Source of the DNA: Pedobacter cryophilus | Lineage (GTDB): Bacteria; Bacteroidota; Bacteroidia; Sphingobacteriales; Sphingobacteriaceae | DNA length: 64,000 nt | Direction of reading: 5' to 3' | NCBI RefSeq assembly: GCF_005116455.1 | Contig: NZ_SWBP01000002.1 | Location: 806,001-870,000 of the forward strand | Shown here: piece by piece, positions 53,891 through 61,908 of the stretch | How positions within the stretch are numbered: the first letter of the stretch is position 1 | Layout of the letters: each line of letters begins with the position of its first letter | The notes under the pieces: generated by a model | The model's database searches: none | What the model saw: only the letters and a program-made list of their open reading frames with translations | What the model was told of the DNA's origin: nothing | Program-made: the position numbers and the translations under genes

Positions 53891-55855
53891 CTATTTATTA
53901 AAAAAGTCCTCAATTTTATTAATCCATTCAGGTTTTGGTATTCCGTCAATTCTACAGTAATTTTTGCAAATTTCTTTTTTATACTTGTCAATAAATTCAA
54001 CGATTTTATCTTTTTCTTTTGATGGATTACCTTCAAAAAAAGCTGTAGTGTCTGGATAAATAATTGAATTATCACCTTTAATAAAACTATTTAATGACTC
54101 ATCATCATATTTAAATTTATTAAATATTTCTTTAATGGAATCATTATCAGAATCTTCAATTGTCATTTTTAATGATTCATAAAATGCTTTTGAATTTAAA
54201 GCTTCTTCTATTTCGGTTGGATATTTAATATCAGTGTCTATTTTATGTAATTCAATTTTTGAATTTTCCATAATTTGTAATCTACGCATTTTTAGTAAAC
54301 CATTATTATGGTCATCTAAAAAATCTTTAGTCCCAACACCTTGAAAATCAGTATCTATTAAGCAAAATATTTTGCCATTTAGCTCTTTTTTCTCGGATTT
54401 TTGTGAAATTGGTGTGTAAAGATAGTTATATAATAGTTTCACTATTGCACAACCGCCAACAGGAAGTATTTTTAAGCTTTTTTCTAATGAAATGTGTTTA
54501 AGAATATAATTTTTATCTTCTTCGCTTTCTACAATTAACCAGTTGGTTTCCTGAATTCTTAGAGAACTAATTACTGCTGAAGCTAAATCAAAAAAACTTT
54601 TGAATTGTATATCACTAGGATTATTTCCTGATTCTTCAAAATAGTTTCTAAATGAGTATTGATTTATTTTTATTTCTTCATCCTCCGAATCAATATGATA
54701 TAAATTGCCTCTGTCAATAATTGGCAAAGAACCGTACCAATGTGAAGTTACAAGTAATTGAATATTAAATTTAGAAGACAATTCTTCTAATCTGCTGAAT
54801 TGGTCATAACACATCGAAATATGTAATGAAGACTCCGGTTCATCTATTGCAAGGATTATTTGACGATCTTTGTTCTTTTCTTGAATTAAAAAAGAATAAG
54901 CTATATCAATTAATGCTTTTTTCCTTTCACCTGCTGAAAGATACTTTATTTGTTTTCCGTTCTTTTTTAATTTTCTTTTTGAAAAGAAAGTTTCAATCAT
55001 AACATCTGATAAATGATTTGCCGTAAGGTTTGTTTTAGCTTTAAATTCTTTATCAAAATCATATTCTTTATCAATTTCTTGTATTGTGCTTTCAACTTCT
55101 TTAACAAAATCTTCTAAATCATTATTAATAATTTCAAGAATACTTTTTTTTTGTGTTCTTCCTTCTTTTATTGGTAGTTTTTCATTTAATGTTTTTTCAA
55201 TTCTTTTTTTTACGTCTTCACTCATTAGGTCTTGCATACCTTTAGACTCCAATCTAAGAAAATCATCGATTGATGTTTCAACAGGAATATATAAAAATGA
55301 ATAATTTTTAATGATGTCACTTTTAAATTTCAAGATAGCTGAATAATAATTTTTATCATCACTAAAATCATCAATCTCTTGAATTTTCTTTTTAATAATA
55401 TTATCAAAAGTTATAAAATATTGATTGCTATTATCAGTTTGTGGCCAAAAAGCGTTCGTGAAAATATAGTGAGTATCTTTTATTTCTTTTAAAAATTTTT
55501 GTTGTTCAAAAAAACTTTCATAAGGCTTAAAATTTGTTGATGACGTAAATGACAGGTTTAATAAAACATCCGAAATTATGGGAATAATTTGTTGAACCTT
55601 TTTATCATAATTACTTAAATCTTCTTTTTTAATTAAAAAAAGCGGTGAAACGAATGCTTCGGATCTCTTTTCATTAGAATGATAAATAAATTCAGAATTA
55701 TTAAAATAACAATTTAAAGCTTCAAGAATTGAACTCTTACCAGCACCATTTTGACCAATAAAGAGATTAAACATTTCTTTTTGGTTTGTACCAAAAGGAA
55801 TATATTTTGCTCCTTTATATATTTTGAAATGCCTTTGAAATAGTCCAATTATCAT
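53891..55855 (-). CDS. AAA ATPase with TOPRIM-like C-terminus (OLD-family-like, candidate defence gene)
   Basis: 654 aa. Walker A GQNGAGKSS is at 34-42, an ABC-type signature YLSAGERKKALIDIAY near 305-320, and Walker B IILAIDEPESSLH near 335, followed by the LVTSHW switch. From about 440 a TOPRIM-like pattern is seen: WLIVESEEDKNYI (Glu) and FCLIDTDFQG (DxD near 500). This is the layout of OLD-type ATPase-nucleases, several of which act in phage defence alone or with a partner. The ATG at 55855 is preferred to a GTG at 55897, which would lie inside the upstream repeat. No partner gene is adjacent on the same transcript, so it may act alone. Anti-phage activity is inference. Confidence 0.75.
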   Translation of the reverse strand: MIIGLFQRHFKIYKGAKYIPFGTNQKEMFNLFIGQNGAGKSSILEALNCYFNNSEFIYHSNEKRSEAFVSPLFLIKKEDLSNYDKKVQQIIPIISDVLLNLSFTSSTNFKPYESFFEQQKFLKEIKDTHYIFTNAFWPQTDNSNQYFITFDNIIKKKIQEIDDFSDDKNYYSAILKFKSDIIKNYSFLYIPVETSIDDFLRLESKGMQDLMSEDVKKRIEKTLNEKLPIKEGRTQKKSILEIINNDLEDFVKEVESTIQEIDKEYDFDKEFKAKTNLTANHLSDVMIETFFSKRKLKKNGKQIKYLSAGERKKALIDIAYSFLIQEKNKDRQIILAIDEPESSLHISMCYDQFSRLEELSSKFNIQLLVTSHWYGSLPIIDRGNLYHIDSEDEEIKINQYSFRNYFEESGNNPSDIQFKSFFDLASAVISSLRIQETNWLIVESEEDKNYILKHISLEKSLKILPVGGCAIVKLLYNYLYTPISQKSEKKELNGKIFCLIDTDFQGVGTKDFLDDHNNGLLKMRRLQIMENSKIELHKIDTDIKYPTEIEEALNSKAFYESLKMTIEDSDNDSIKEIFNKFKYDDESLNSFIKGDNSIIYPDTTAFFEGNPSKEKDKIVEFIDKYKKEICKNYCRIDGIPKPEWINKIEDFFNK

Positions 55856-55882
55856 TTTTACGTTTTTTTTAAAATTACCTAC

Positions 55883-56066
55883 AACTAGTTGCAACACGCT
55901 ACCTATAGCGTATATATTTCCTATATATTAGTTGATTTTAGATAAATAGTAATAGAATATCTAAACATAGTGAAAATAAATTAAGCTACACTAAATAAAT
56001 TATTTCATTTTACACAAAAAAAGAGTGATAGAAAATTCCATCACTCTTTTTTTAGCATTAAAAAAC
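55883..56066. repeat. 185-bp direct repeat, copy B, holding the xylA terminator
   Basis: It begins four bases after the xylA stop and ends at GTT of the ATPase unit. It contains the hairpin GAGTGAT/ATCACTC with T tails on both sides, the probable xylA terminator. Relative to copy A one stem pair has changed on both sides (C-G to T-A), which keeps the pairing. This copy is probably the original, since it adjoins xylA. Confidence 0.85.
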
Positions 56067-56069
56067 TGC

Positions 56070-57392
56070 TTAAATATATCTATTTATTAAGTTTTCTAAA
56101 TATTCTTGCTTTCCGCTAATGGTTTTAGGTTCTCCGTTTGCAATGGCAAAAGCTCTTAAATCTTCTAAACTTAATTGGCCATTTTCAAACTCTTTTCCTT
56201 TGCCACCATCAAAAGAAGCATATCTTTCGGCTCTTATTTTTTTGTATTCAGATTTGTTCAAGATTTTATCAGCAGTGATAAAAGCTCTGGCAAATAAATC
56301 CATTCCACCTATGTGGGCATAAAATAAATCGGCAGCATCGGTAGAGTTTCTTCTAATTTTAGCATCAAAATTAATTCCACCGCCTTTTAAACCATTAGCT
56401 TCCTGTATAATTAACATAGATTCTACCAGCTCATTAATATCGTTTGGAAACTGATCCGTATCCCATCCGTTTTGGTAATCGCCTCTGTTGGCATCAATAG
56501 AACCTAACATTCCGGCATCAGCGGCCACTTGTAATTCATGTTGAAAAGTATGACCAGCTAAAGTAGCGTGGTTAACCTCTAAATTCAGTTTAAAGTCGCC
56601 CAGCAAATCATATTTCTGCAAAAAGCCTAACACCGTTGCTGCATCATAATCATACTGGTGTTTGGTAGGTTCGCAAGGTTTTGGTTCAATAAAAAATGTT
56701 CCTTTAAAGCCATTGCTTCGGGCGTAATCTTTTGCGGTGTGTAAAAAGCGAGCCAAGTGTTCTTGTTCTCTTTTCATGTTGGTGTTTAGTAAAGACATAT
56801 AACCTTCTCTGCCTCCCCAAAACACATAATTTTCTCCACCTAATTCAATAGTAGCGTCTAAAGCCGCTTTTACTTGTGCTGCACCATGCGCCAGCACATG
56901 AAAATCAGGATTGGTTGATGCGCCATTCATGTACCTTTTATGAGAGAAAAGATTAGCCGTTCCCCAAAGTAATTTTACGCCGGTTGCTGCTTGTTTTGCT
57001 TTAGCATAATCAACCATAGTTTGCAATCTTTTATCGTTATCTAACACGTCGTCTCCATAATCCACTATATCAACATCGTGAAAACAATAGTAAGGAAGCT
57101 TAAGTTTAACTAAAAATTCAAACGCAGCATCCATTTTATCTTTTGCTCTGGCTATTGGATCTGATTTTGTTGCCCATGGAAATAGGTGAGTAGGCTCGCC
57201 AAAAGGATCAGCACCGTTACCGCAGAATGAATGCCAGTAAGCACCAGCAAATCTGAGGTGATCTTTTAAGGTTTTACCTGCAATTACTAATTCTGGATTG
57301 TACCATCTAAATGCTAATGGATTATCACTTTCTGGACCTTCATAATTAATGGTCCCTATTTCTTTGAAAAATTCCTTATCAGAAGCTGACAT
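56070..57392 (-). CDS. xylA: Xylose isomerase
   Basis: 440 aa, full length for class II enzymes. Catalytic and metal residues are visible: the His in [23 protein letters not shown] (metal Glu and Lys), [26 protein letters not shown] and [10 protein letters not shown]. It converts D-xylose to D-xylulose in the cytosol. It is encoded 32 bp downstream of xylB in one operon. Confidence 0.95.
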   Translation of the reverse strand: MSASDKEFFKEIGTINYEGPESDNPLAFRWYNPELVIAGKTLKDHLRFAGAYWHSFCGNGADPFGEPTHLFPWATKSDPIARAKDKMDAAFEFLVKLKLPYYCFHDVDIVDYGDDVLDNDKRLQTMVDYAKAKQAATGVKLLWGTANLFSHKRYMNGASTNPDFHVLAHGAAQVKAALDATIELGGENYVFWGGREGYMSLLNTNMKREQEHLARFLHTAKDYARSNGFKGTFFIEPKPCEPTKHQYDYDAATVLGFLQKYDLLGDFKLNLEVNHATLAGHTFQHELQVAADAGMLGSIDANRGDYQNGWDTDQFPNDINELVESMLIIQEANGLKGGGINFDAKIRRNSTDAADLFYAHIGGMDLFARAFITADKILNKSEYKKIRAERYASFDGGKGKEFENGQLSLEDLRAFAIANGEPKTISGKQEYLENLINRYI

Positions 57393-57424
57393 GTTGTATG
57401 GGTTTATTTAAAATTTTAAATTTT

Positions 57425-58906
57425 TTATAATGTGCTCAATTGTTGAGCTAATAATTCTTTCCAGCTATGGTAAGGCTGTTCTAAGCTTTGCCCATCAGGC
57501 TCAATCAATTTTAAAGGTTTTTTATTAATGAAAGCATCATTGGCCGAGCTGTAAATTTTTGCGCCAATACCAGCACCAATGGCAGCACCATAGCTTCCAT
57601 CACTCTCATAAAGCTCAACTGCAACACCCGTAATGTTTACAAAACTTTGAGTAAAAACATCACTCAAAAACAGATTTGATTCACCGGCTCTAATAATATT
57701 AGGTTGCATTCCGTTTTCCTTTAAAATATCAAAGCCGTACCTAAATGCAAAAGCTATACCTTCTTGTACAGCCCTAAATAAATGAGCTTGGGTATGTAAA
57801 TTAAGATCAATTCCGTTGAAATTTGCACTTAGCATTTTATTATTGAGCATTCTTTCGGCACCGTTTCCAAAAGGTAAAACCAATAATCCATCACTACCTG
57901 GAGCTATTTTTTGAGCAGATTGATTCATGGATTTGTAATCTATAGCTGTACCAAAAATATTTTTTGTCCAGCGGTTCATGCTGCCAGTACCGTTAATGCA
58001 TAGTAAAACTCCTAAACTTTGATTTTGTAAAGTATGATTTACGTGGGCAAAAGTATTTACTCTTGATTGTTGATCATATAATAAATGATTGGTAACCCCG
58101 TAAATTACGCCAGACGTTCCAGCTGTAGCGGCAACTTCACCGGGTTGGGTTACATTTAAAGATAAAGCGTTATTGGGTTGGTCGCCTGCCTTATATGTTA
58201 CCGGAATACCTACTTTTAAACCTAATTTTTGAGCAACGGCATGGGTAAGATAACCGTGATCAGAAAATACTGGTTTTATTTCAGGAATAAGACTATGTTC
58301 AAATCCAAAATAAGTCATAATTTCTTCAGAAATACATTGGTTTTCAAAATCCCAAAAAATGCCCTCTGATAAAGCCGAAATAGAAGTGGTAATTTGTTGG
58401 GTAAACTTCATGGCAATATAATCTCCAGGAAGCATAATATGAGCTATTTTAGCATATACTTCAGGCTCATTTTGTTTTACCCAAGCTAATTTAGATGCAG
58501 TAAAATTCCCAGGCGAATTTAAAAGATGACTTAAGCAATAATCAGCACCTATAGTTTCAAAGGCTTTATCTCCAATTTCTACCGCTCGGCTATCGCACCA
58601 AATAATACTGTTTCTTAAGCTATTTTGCTGTTCATCTACCAATACCAAACCATGCATTTGGTAAGCTATGCCTATAGCTCCAATATCTTGTGGATTATAT
58701 TTTTGTTGTTGGTTGCAAAGTAAAATAGCTTTTTGAACATGCTCCCACCACATATCTGCAGATTGCTCTGCCCATCCATATTTTGGAGAAATAATTTCCG
58801 ACTCTGAATCTGGGTATTGCTTGTTGGCAATGATATTACCAGACTGTGCGTCAATAACAGAAACTTTTACAGATGATGTGCCTACATCAATACCTAATAA
58901 TAACAT
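57425..58906 (-). CDS. xylB: Xylulokinase
   Basis: 493 aa, FGGY kinase. It has LLGIDVGTSSVKVSVID (phosphate 1), GIAYQMHGLVLVD, IIWCDSRAVE, TAGTSGVIYG, and the second signature GLLVLPFGNGAER with EGIAFAFRYGFDIL. The ATG at 58906 starts directly at the ATP motif; a TTG at 58945 would add an unlikely hydrophobic tail. It phosphorylates xylulose. Its promoter region holds a perfect palindrome, probably bound by the divergent LacI regulator. Confidence 0.92.
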   Translation of the reverse strand: MLLLGIDVGTSSVKVSVIDAQSGNIIANKQYPDSESEIISPKYGWAEQSADMWWEHVQKAILLCNQQQKYNPQDIGAIGIAYQMHGLVLVDEQQNSLRNSIIWCDSRAVEIGDKAFETIGADYCLSHLLNSPGNFTASKLAWVKQNEPEVYAKIAHIMLPGDYIAMKFTQQITTSISALSEGIFWDFENQCISEEIMTYFGFEHSLIPEIKPVFSDHGYLTHAVAQKLGLKVGIPVTYKAGDQPNNALSLNVTQPGEVAATAGTSGVIYGVTNHLLYDQQSRVNTFAHVNHTLQNQSLGVLLCINGTGSMNRWTKNIFGTAIDYKSMNQSAQKIAPGSDGLLVLPFGNGAERMLNNKMLSANFNGIDLNLHTQAHLFRAVQEGIAFAFRYGFDILKENGMQPNIIRAGESNLFLSDVFTQSFVNITGVAVELYESDGSYGAAIGAGIGAKIYSSANDAFINKKPLKLIEPDGQSLEQPYHSWKELLAQQLSTL

Positions 58907-58957
58907 GTTAAAATTTAAGTGAATTGGATACACGAAAATAATCAAATATTTTATTTT

Positions 58958-58971
58958 AGCAATCGATTGCT
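58958..58971. promoter_or_regulatory. LacI operator between xylB and its regulator
   Basis: AGCAATCGATTGCT is a perfect 14-bp palindrome with central CG in the 96-bp gap between the divergent xylB and lacI-type genes. The same core CAATCGATTG occurs upstream of uxuA. Confidence 0.8.
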
Positions 58972-59002
58972 TTAAAAATATTTTACAATATTTACTCAGT
59001 GT

Positions 59003-60049
59003 ATGAAAACTCCAAAAAGGACCACCATTTATGATATTGCTAAAAAGCTGAACCTTAACGCTTCATCTGTTTCTAGAGCATTAAACAACAGTGGTAATGT
59101 AAGCGAAGTAACCAAAAAGTTGATTTTAAAAACGGCTAAAGAACTTAACTATAAGCAAAATAGTTTAGCTTCTAACTTAAGAAAAGGCCATAATCAAACT
59201 ATTGGTGTTATTGTACCGCGGGTAAATCAAAATTTCTTTGCCAATGTAATTGCTGGTTTAGAAGAAGTAACCTACCAAAAAGGGTATAATTTAATTATTT
59301 GCCAATCTAATGAATCTCATGCCAGAGAAGTAAAGTGCGTAAACACATTAATTAATCAACATGTAAGTTGCATCATTATATCTGTAAGTGCCGATTTTGA
59401 GGATGACACCCATCTTAGAAATATTCAAGAAAACGGAATTCAATTGATTCAATTTGATAGGGTAGATGATAATTTAGAAACTTTTAAGGTTTTAAATGAT
59501 AATAAACAAGCTTCTGAAGATGCTGTAACTCATTTAATAGCACAAGGATATCAAAGAATTGCTTTGTTAGAAGGACCTCAAAATCTAAATATTTTTAAGG
59601 AAAGAAAAGAGGGCTATCTGTCTGCATTAAGAAAGCATAATTATCCTATTCTGCCCGAATTAATGAAAGAAAATGCTTGGACTAAAGAGCTGAGTGCTGC
59701 AGCTACCAAAAAATTATTGAATATGGCTCATCCGCCAGATGCCATTTTTGCTTCCACGTCAGATTTCTCTGCCTTGGGCGTATTAGAAGTAGCCACTAAT
59801 ATGGGCATTAAAGTGCCAGCAGAATTAGGGATTTGTGGCTATTCTAATGAAGCTTTTACTGAAATTACCAGTCCATCTATTACTACCGTAGATCAATACA
59901 GCGTTAGCATGGGTAAAACTATTGCTAACCTTTATTTTCAAGAAATTAAATCTGATAATAAAGATGCTATTCCTAAAATAGTAAGCATTAAGCCCAAGTT
60001 AATTATTCGCTCCTCAACACTAAGGAATAAAGATGAACAGCGTATTTAA
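59003..60049 (+). CDS. LacI-family regulator of xylose and uronate genes
   Basis: 348 aa. An N-terminal helix-turn-helix (TIYDIAKKLNLNASSVSRALNNSGNVSEVTKKLI) with hinge SLASNLRKGHNQ and a sugar-binding domain (IGVIVPRVNQNFFANVIAGLEEV, then GICGYSNEAFTEITSPSITTVDQ). It is divergent from xylB-xylA and codes toward uxuA, which converges on it. The shared palindromes suggest that it controls both. The inducer is probably xylose or a uronate intermediate. Confidence 0.87.
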   Translation: MKTPKRTTIYDIAKKLNLNASSVSRALNNSGNVSEVTKKLILKTAKELNYKQNSLASNLRKGHNQTIGVIVPRVNQNFFANVIAGLEEVTYQKGYNLIICQSNESHAREVKCVNTLINQHVSCIIISVSADFEDDTHLRNIQENGIQLIQFDRVDDNLETFKVLNDNKQASEDAVTHLIAQGYQRIALLEGPQNLNIFKERKEGYLSALRKHNYPILPELMKENAWTKELSAAATKKLLNMAHPPDAIFASTSDFSALGVLEVATNMGIKVPAELGICGYSNEAFTEITSPSITTVDQYSVSMGKTIANLYFQEIKSDNKDAIPKIVSIKPKLIIRSSTLRNKDEQRI

Positions 60050-60059
60050 TCGATTTTTT

Positions 60060-60103
60060 AAACGCCCAAACCATAAGTGAATTATTATGATTTGGGCGTT
60101 TTA
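60060..60103. terminator. Terminator after the LacI regulator
   Basis: An 11-bp stem AAACGCCCAAA (60060-60070) / TTTGGGCGTTT (60091-60101), with further pairs inside, lies 10 bp past the stop. It is followed by TTAA only, and also faces uxuA, which ends 140 bp away. Bases 60104-60244 contain no gene that I can support. Confidence 0.65.
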
Positions 60104-60244
60104 ACATGCTTTCCATTGTATCTTTTTTTATTTCCCCCAACTCAAAAGATCTATAACGCTCAAAAAAAGGATGCCATTTCAATCATTAACGCACCTATAA
60201 ATTTCACAAAACTTATCTTATTATTTAAAAAAAAACACGTCTCT

Positions 60245-61438
60245 TTAATCTATTTTATGAGCTCTTCTTAAGCCATATTCTAAACCTCTTAACTCGGCTA
60301 AGCCTTTCATTCTGCCAATAACAGAATAACCAGGATAAGTATTTCTTTTAAAATCATCTAATATTTTGTGTCCATGATCTGGCCTCATAGGAATGGCAAT
60401 ATCTAATCTTCCTTCTGCAACTCTTCTTTGTTGTTCTTCAATTACATTATTCATAATAGCAGCCATGTCATTGTCTCCATTTAAATGTTCTGCTTCAAAA
60501 AAACTTCCATCAGCTTCTCTTTTTACATTTCTTAAATGAAGAAAATGAATATGCGGCCCTAAGTTTTTAGCCATTTCCGGTAAATTATTTACCGGGTTTG
60601 CACCTAAAGAACCCGTACAAAACGTAATGCCATTACTTGGAGATGGGCAAGCATTAACAACATCAAAAAGGTCTTTTTCATTACAAACCACTCTTGGTAA
60701 ACCTAAAATAGGGAAGGGAGGGTCATCAGGATGGATACACATTTTCACGCCTTCTTTTTCTGCTGCCGGAATGATTGCTTTTAAAAAGTAAGCTAAATTT
60801 TCTTTAAGTTTTGTAGCATCTATGTCTTGATATTTTTTTAAATGCACCATAAATTCTTCAGGTGTAAAAACCTCATCAGTACCAGGTAAGCCAGCCATAA
60901 TGGTGTTTTTTAAAGTTTCTTTTTCTTCAGCAGAAAGTTGTAGAAAATATTTTTCGGCTTTTTCTTTTTGGGTATCGGTAAACTCTTTTTCTACACCTTC
61001 TCTTTTTAAAATAAAAAGTTCAAAGGCAGCCAAAGCAACGGCATCATAACGTAAAGCACTTGCATTATCTTTTAATCTAAAATCTAAATGCGTCCTAGTC
61101 CAGTCTAAAACAGGCATAAAATTATAGCATATAATTTTTAAACCTTGCGAAGAAACATTTTTTATAGATTCAATGTATTTCTCAATCCAAAAATCACGGT
61201 CGGCGGCTCCAGTTTTTATAGATTCATGAATGTTAATACTCTCAATCACACTCCATTCCAATCCTGCATCTTCAATGATCTTTTTTCTTTCAATAATTTC
61301 ATCTAATTCCCAAACTTCGCCGCAAGTAATATGGTGTAAAGCGGTTACAATACCAGTTGCGCCAGTTTGTTTAATATCAGCTAAGGTGACTTCATCTTGA
61401 GGGCCAAACCATCTAAAAGTTTGCGCTAGTTTTTGCAT
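60245..61438 (-). CDS. uxuA: Mannonate dehydratase
   Basis: 397 aa, full length. Family motifs are TFRWFGPQDEVTLADIKQTGATGIVTALHH, the MCIHPDDPPFPILGLPRVV metal region, TFCTGSLGANPVN, HFLHLRNVKRE, and PMRPDHGHKILDD. It dehydrates D-mannonate to 2-keto-3-deoxygluconate in glucuronate breakdown. The ATG at 61438 is chosen; a TTG at 61462 lies inside the operator. Glucuronate often accompanies xylose in glucuronoxylan, which explains its placement beside xylAB. Confidence 0.93.
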   Translation of the reverse strand: MQKLAQTFRWFGPQDEVTLADIKQTGATGIVTALHHITCGEVWELDEIIERKKIIEDAGLEWSVIESINIHESIKTGAADRDFWIEKYIESIKNVSSQGLKIICYNFMPVLDWTRTHLDFRLKDNASALRYDAVALAAFELFILKREGVEKEFTDTQKEKAEKYFLQLSAEEKETLKNTIMAGLPGTDEVFTPEEFMVHLKKYQDIDATKLKENLAYFLKAIIPAAEKEGVKMCIHPDDPPFPILGLPRVVCNEKDLFDVVNACPSPSNGITFCTGSLGANPVNNLPEMAKNLGPHIHFLHLRNVKREADGSFFEAEHLNGDNDMAAIMNNVIEEQQRRVAEGRLDIAIPMRPDHGHKILDDFKRNTYPGYSVIGRMKGLAELRGLEYGLRRAHKID

Positions 61439-61453
61439 TTTATAAAATTTTAG

Positions 61454-61475
61454 ATTTAACAATCGATTGCTAAAT
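61454..61475. promoter_or_regulatory. LacI operator upstream of uxuA
   Basis: ATTTAACAATCGATTGCTAAAT is a 22-bp dyad with a single mismatched pair and the same CAATCGATTG core as the site before xylB. It lies 16 bp before the uxuA ATG, over the likely promoter. Confidence 0.75.
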
Positions 61476-61533
61476 TAACACTTTATTGAAATTTTACCTA
61501 AAAACTTAATAAAGTGGTGTTGTTTGGGAGGTT

Positions 61534-61899
61534 TTAATTGTTTTTAGAAAGCTGCTCTAAGGTTTTATATAAGTTGCCTAAATCAAACGGTTTAGATAAA
61601 TAAGCATCAGCTTGGGCATCTGTAGCTAATTTTTTTATATCTGCATGTGCGCTAAACAAAACTATAGGAATATGCTGTAATTCCTTTTGCTTTTTAATGT
61701 TTTTAATGGCATTTACTCCTCCAATATCTGGAATATTGTAATCCATTATAATGATGCAAGGCATTATAGAAGTGACTTTTTCAATAGCATTATTGCTTTG
61801 GTTTGAAATAAATACTTTCCACCCTTTATCTTCTAAAACATATTCCATAATGTCTAAAATGGTAACATCATCATCAAAAATGAGTATTCTTTTCTCCAT
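61534..61899 (-). CDS. Single-domain response regulator
   Basis: 121 aa, a receiver domain only. The acidic pocket is FDDDVT, the phospho-acceptor Asp is in IIMDYNIPD (about residue 53), with VLFSAHAD (Ser switch) and YLSKPFD (Lys). There is no output domain, so it would pass phosphate onward or act by protein contact. It is encoded 9 bp after the histidine kinase on the same strand and is its likely partner. Confidence 0.87.
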   Translation of the reverse strand: MEKRILIFDDDVTILDIMEYVLEDKGWKVFISNQSNNAIEKVTSIMPCIIIMDYNIPDIGGVNAIKNIKKQKELQHIPIVLFSAHADIKKLATDAQADAYLSKPFDLGNLYKTLEQLSKNN

Positions 61900-61908
61900 A
61901 TATTTATT

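Noticed and set aside
53842-54075. A 77-codon frame overlapping the end of the ATPase gene
   Set aside because: It is an out-of-frame reading of the ATPase 3' end and attC-like palindrome.
60077-60271. A 64-codon plus-strand open frame after the LacI regulator
   Set aside because: It begins inside the terminator hairpin and runs into the 3' end of uxuA; no protein character.
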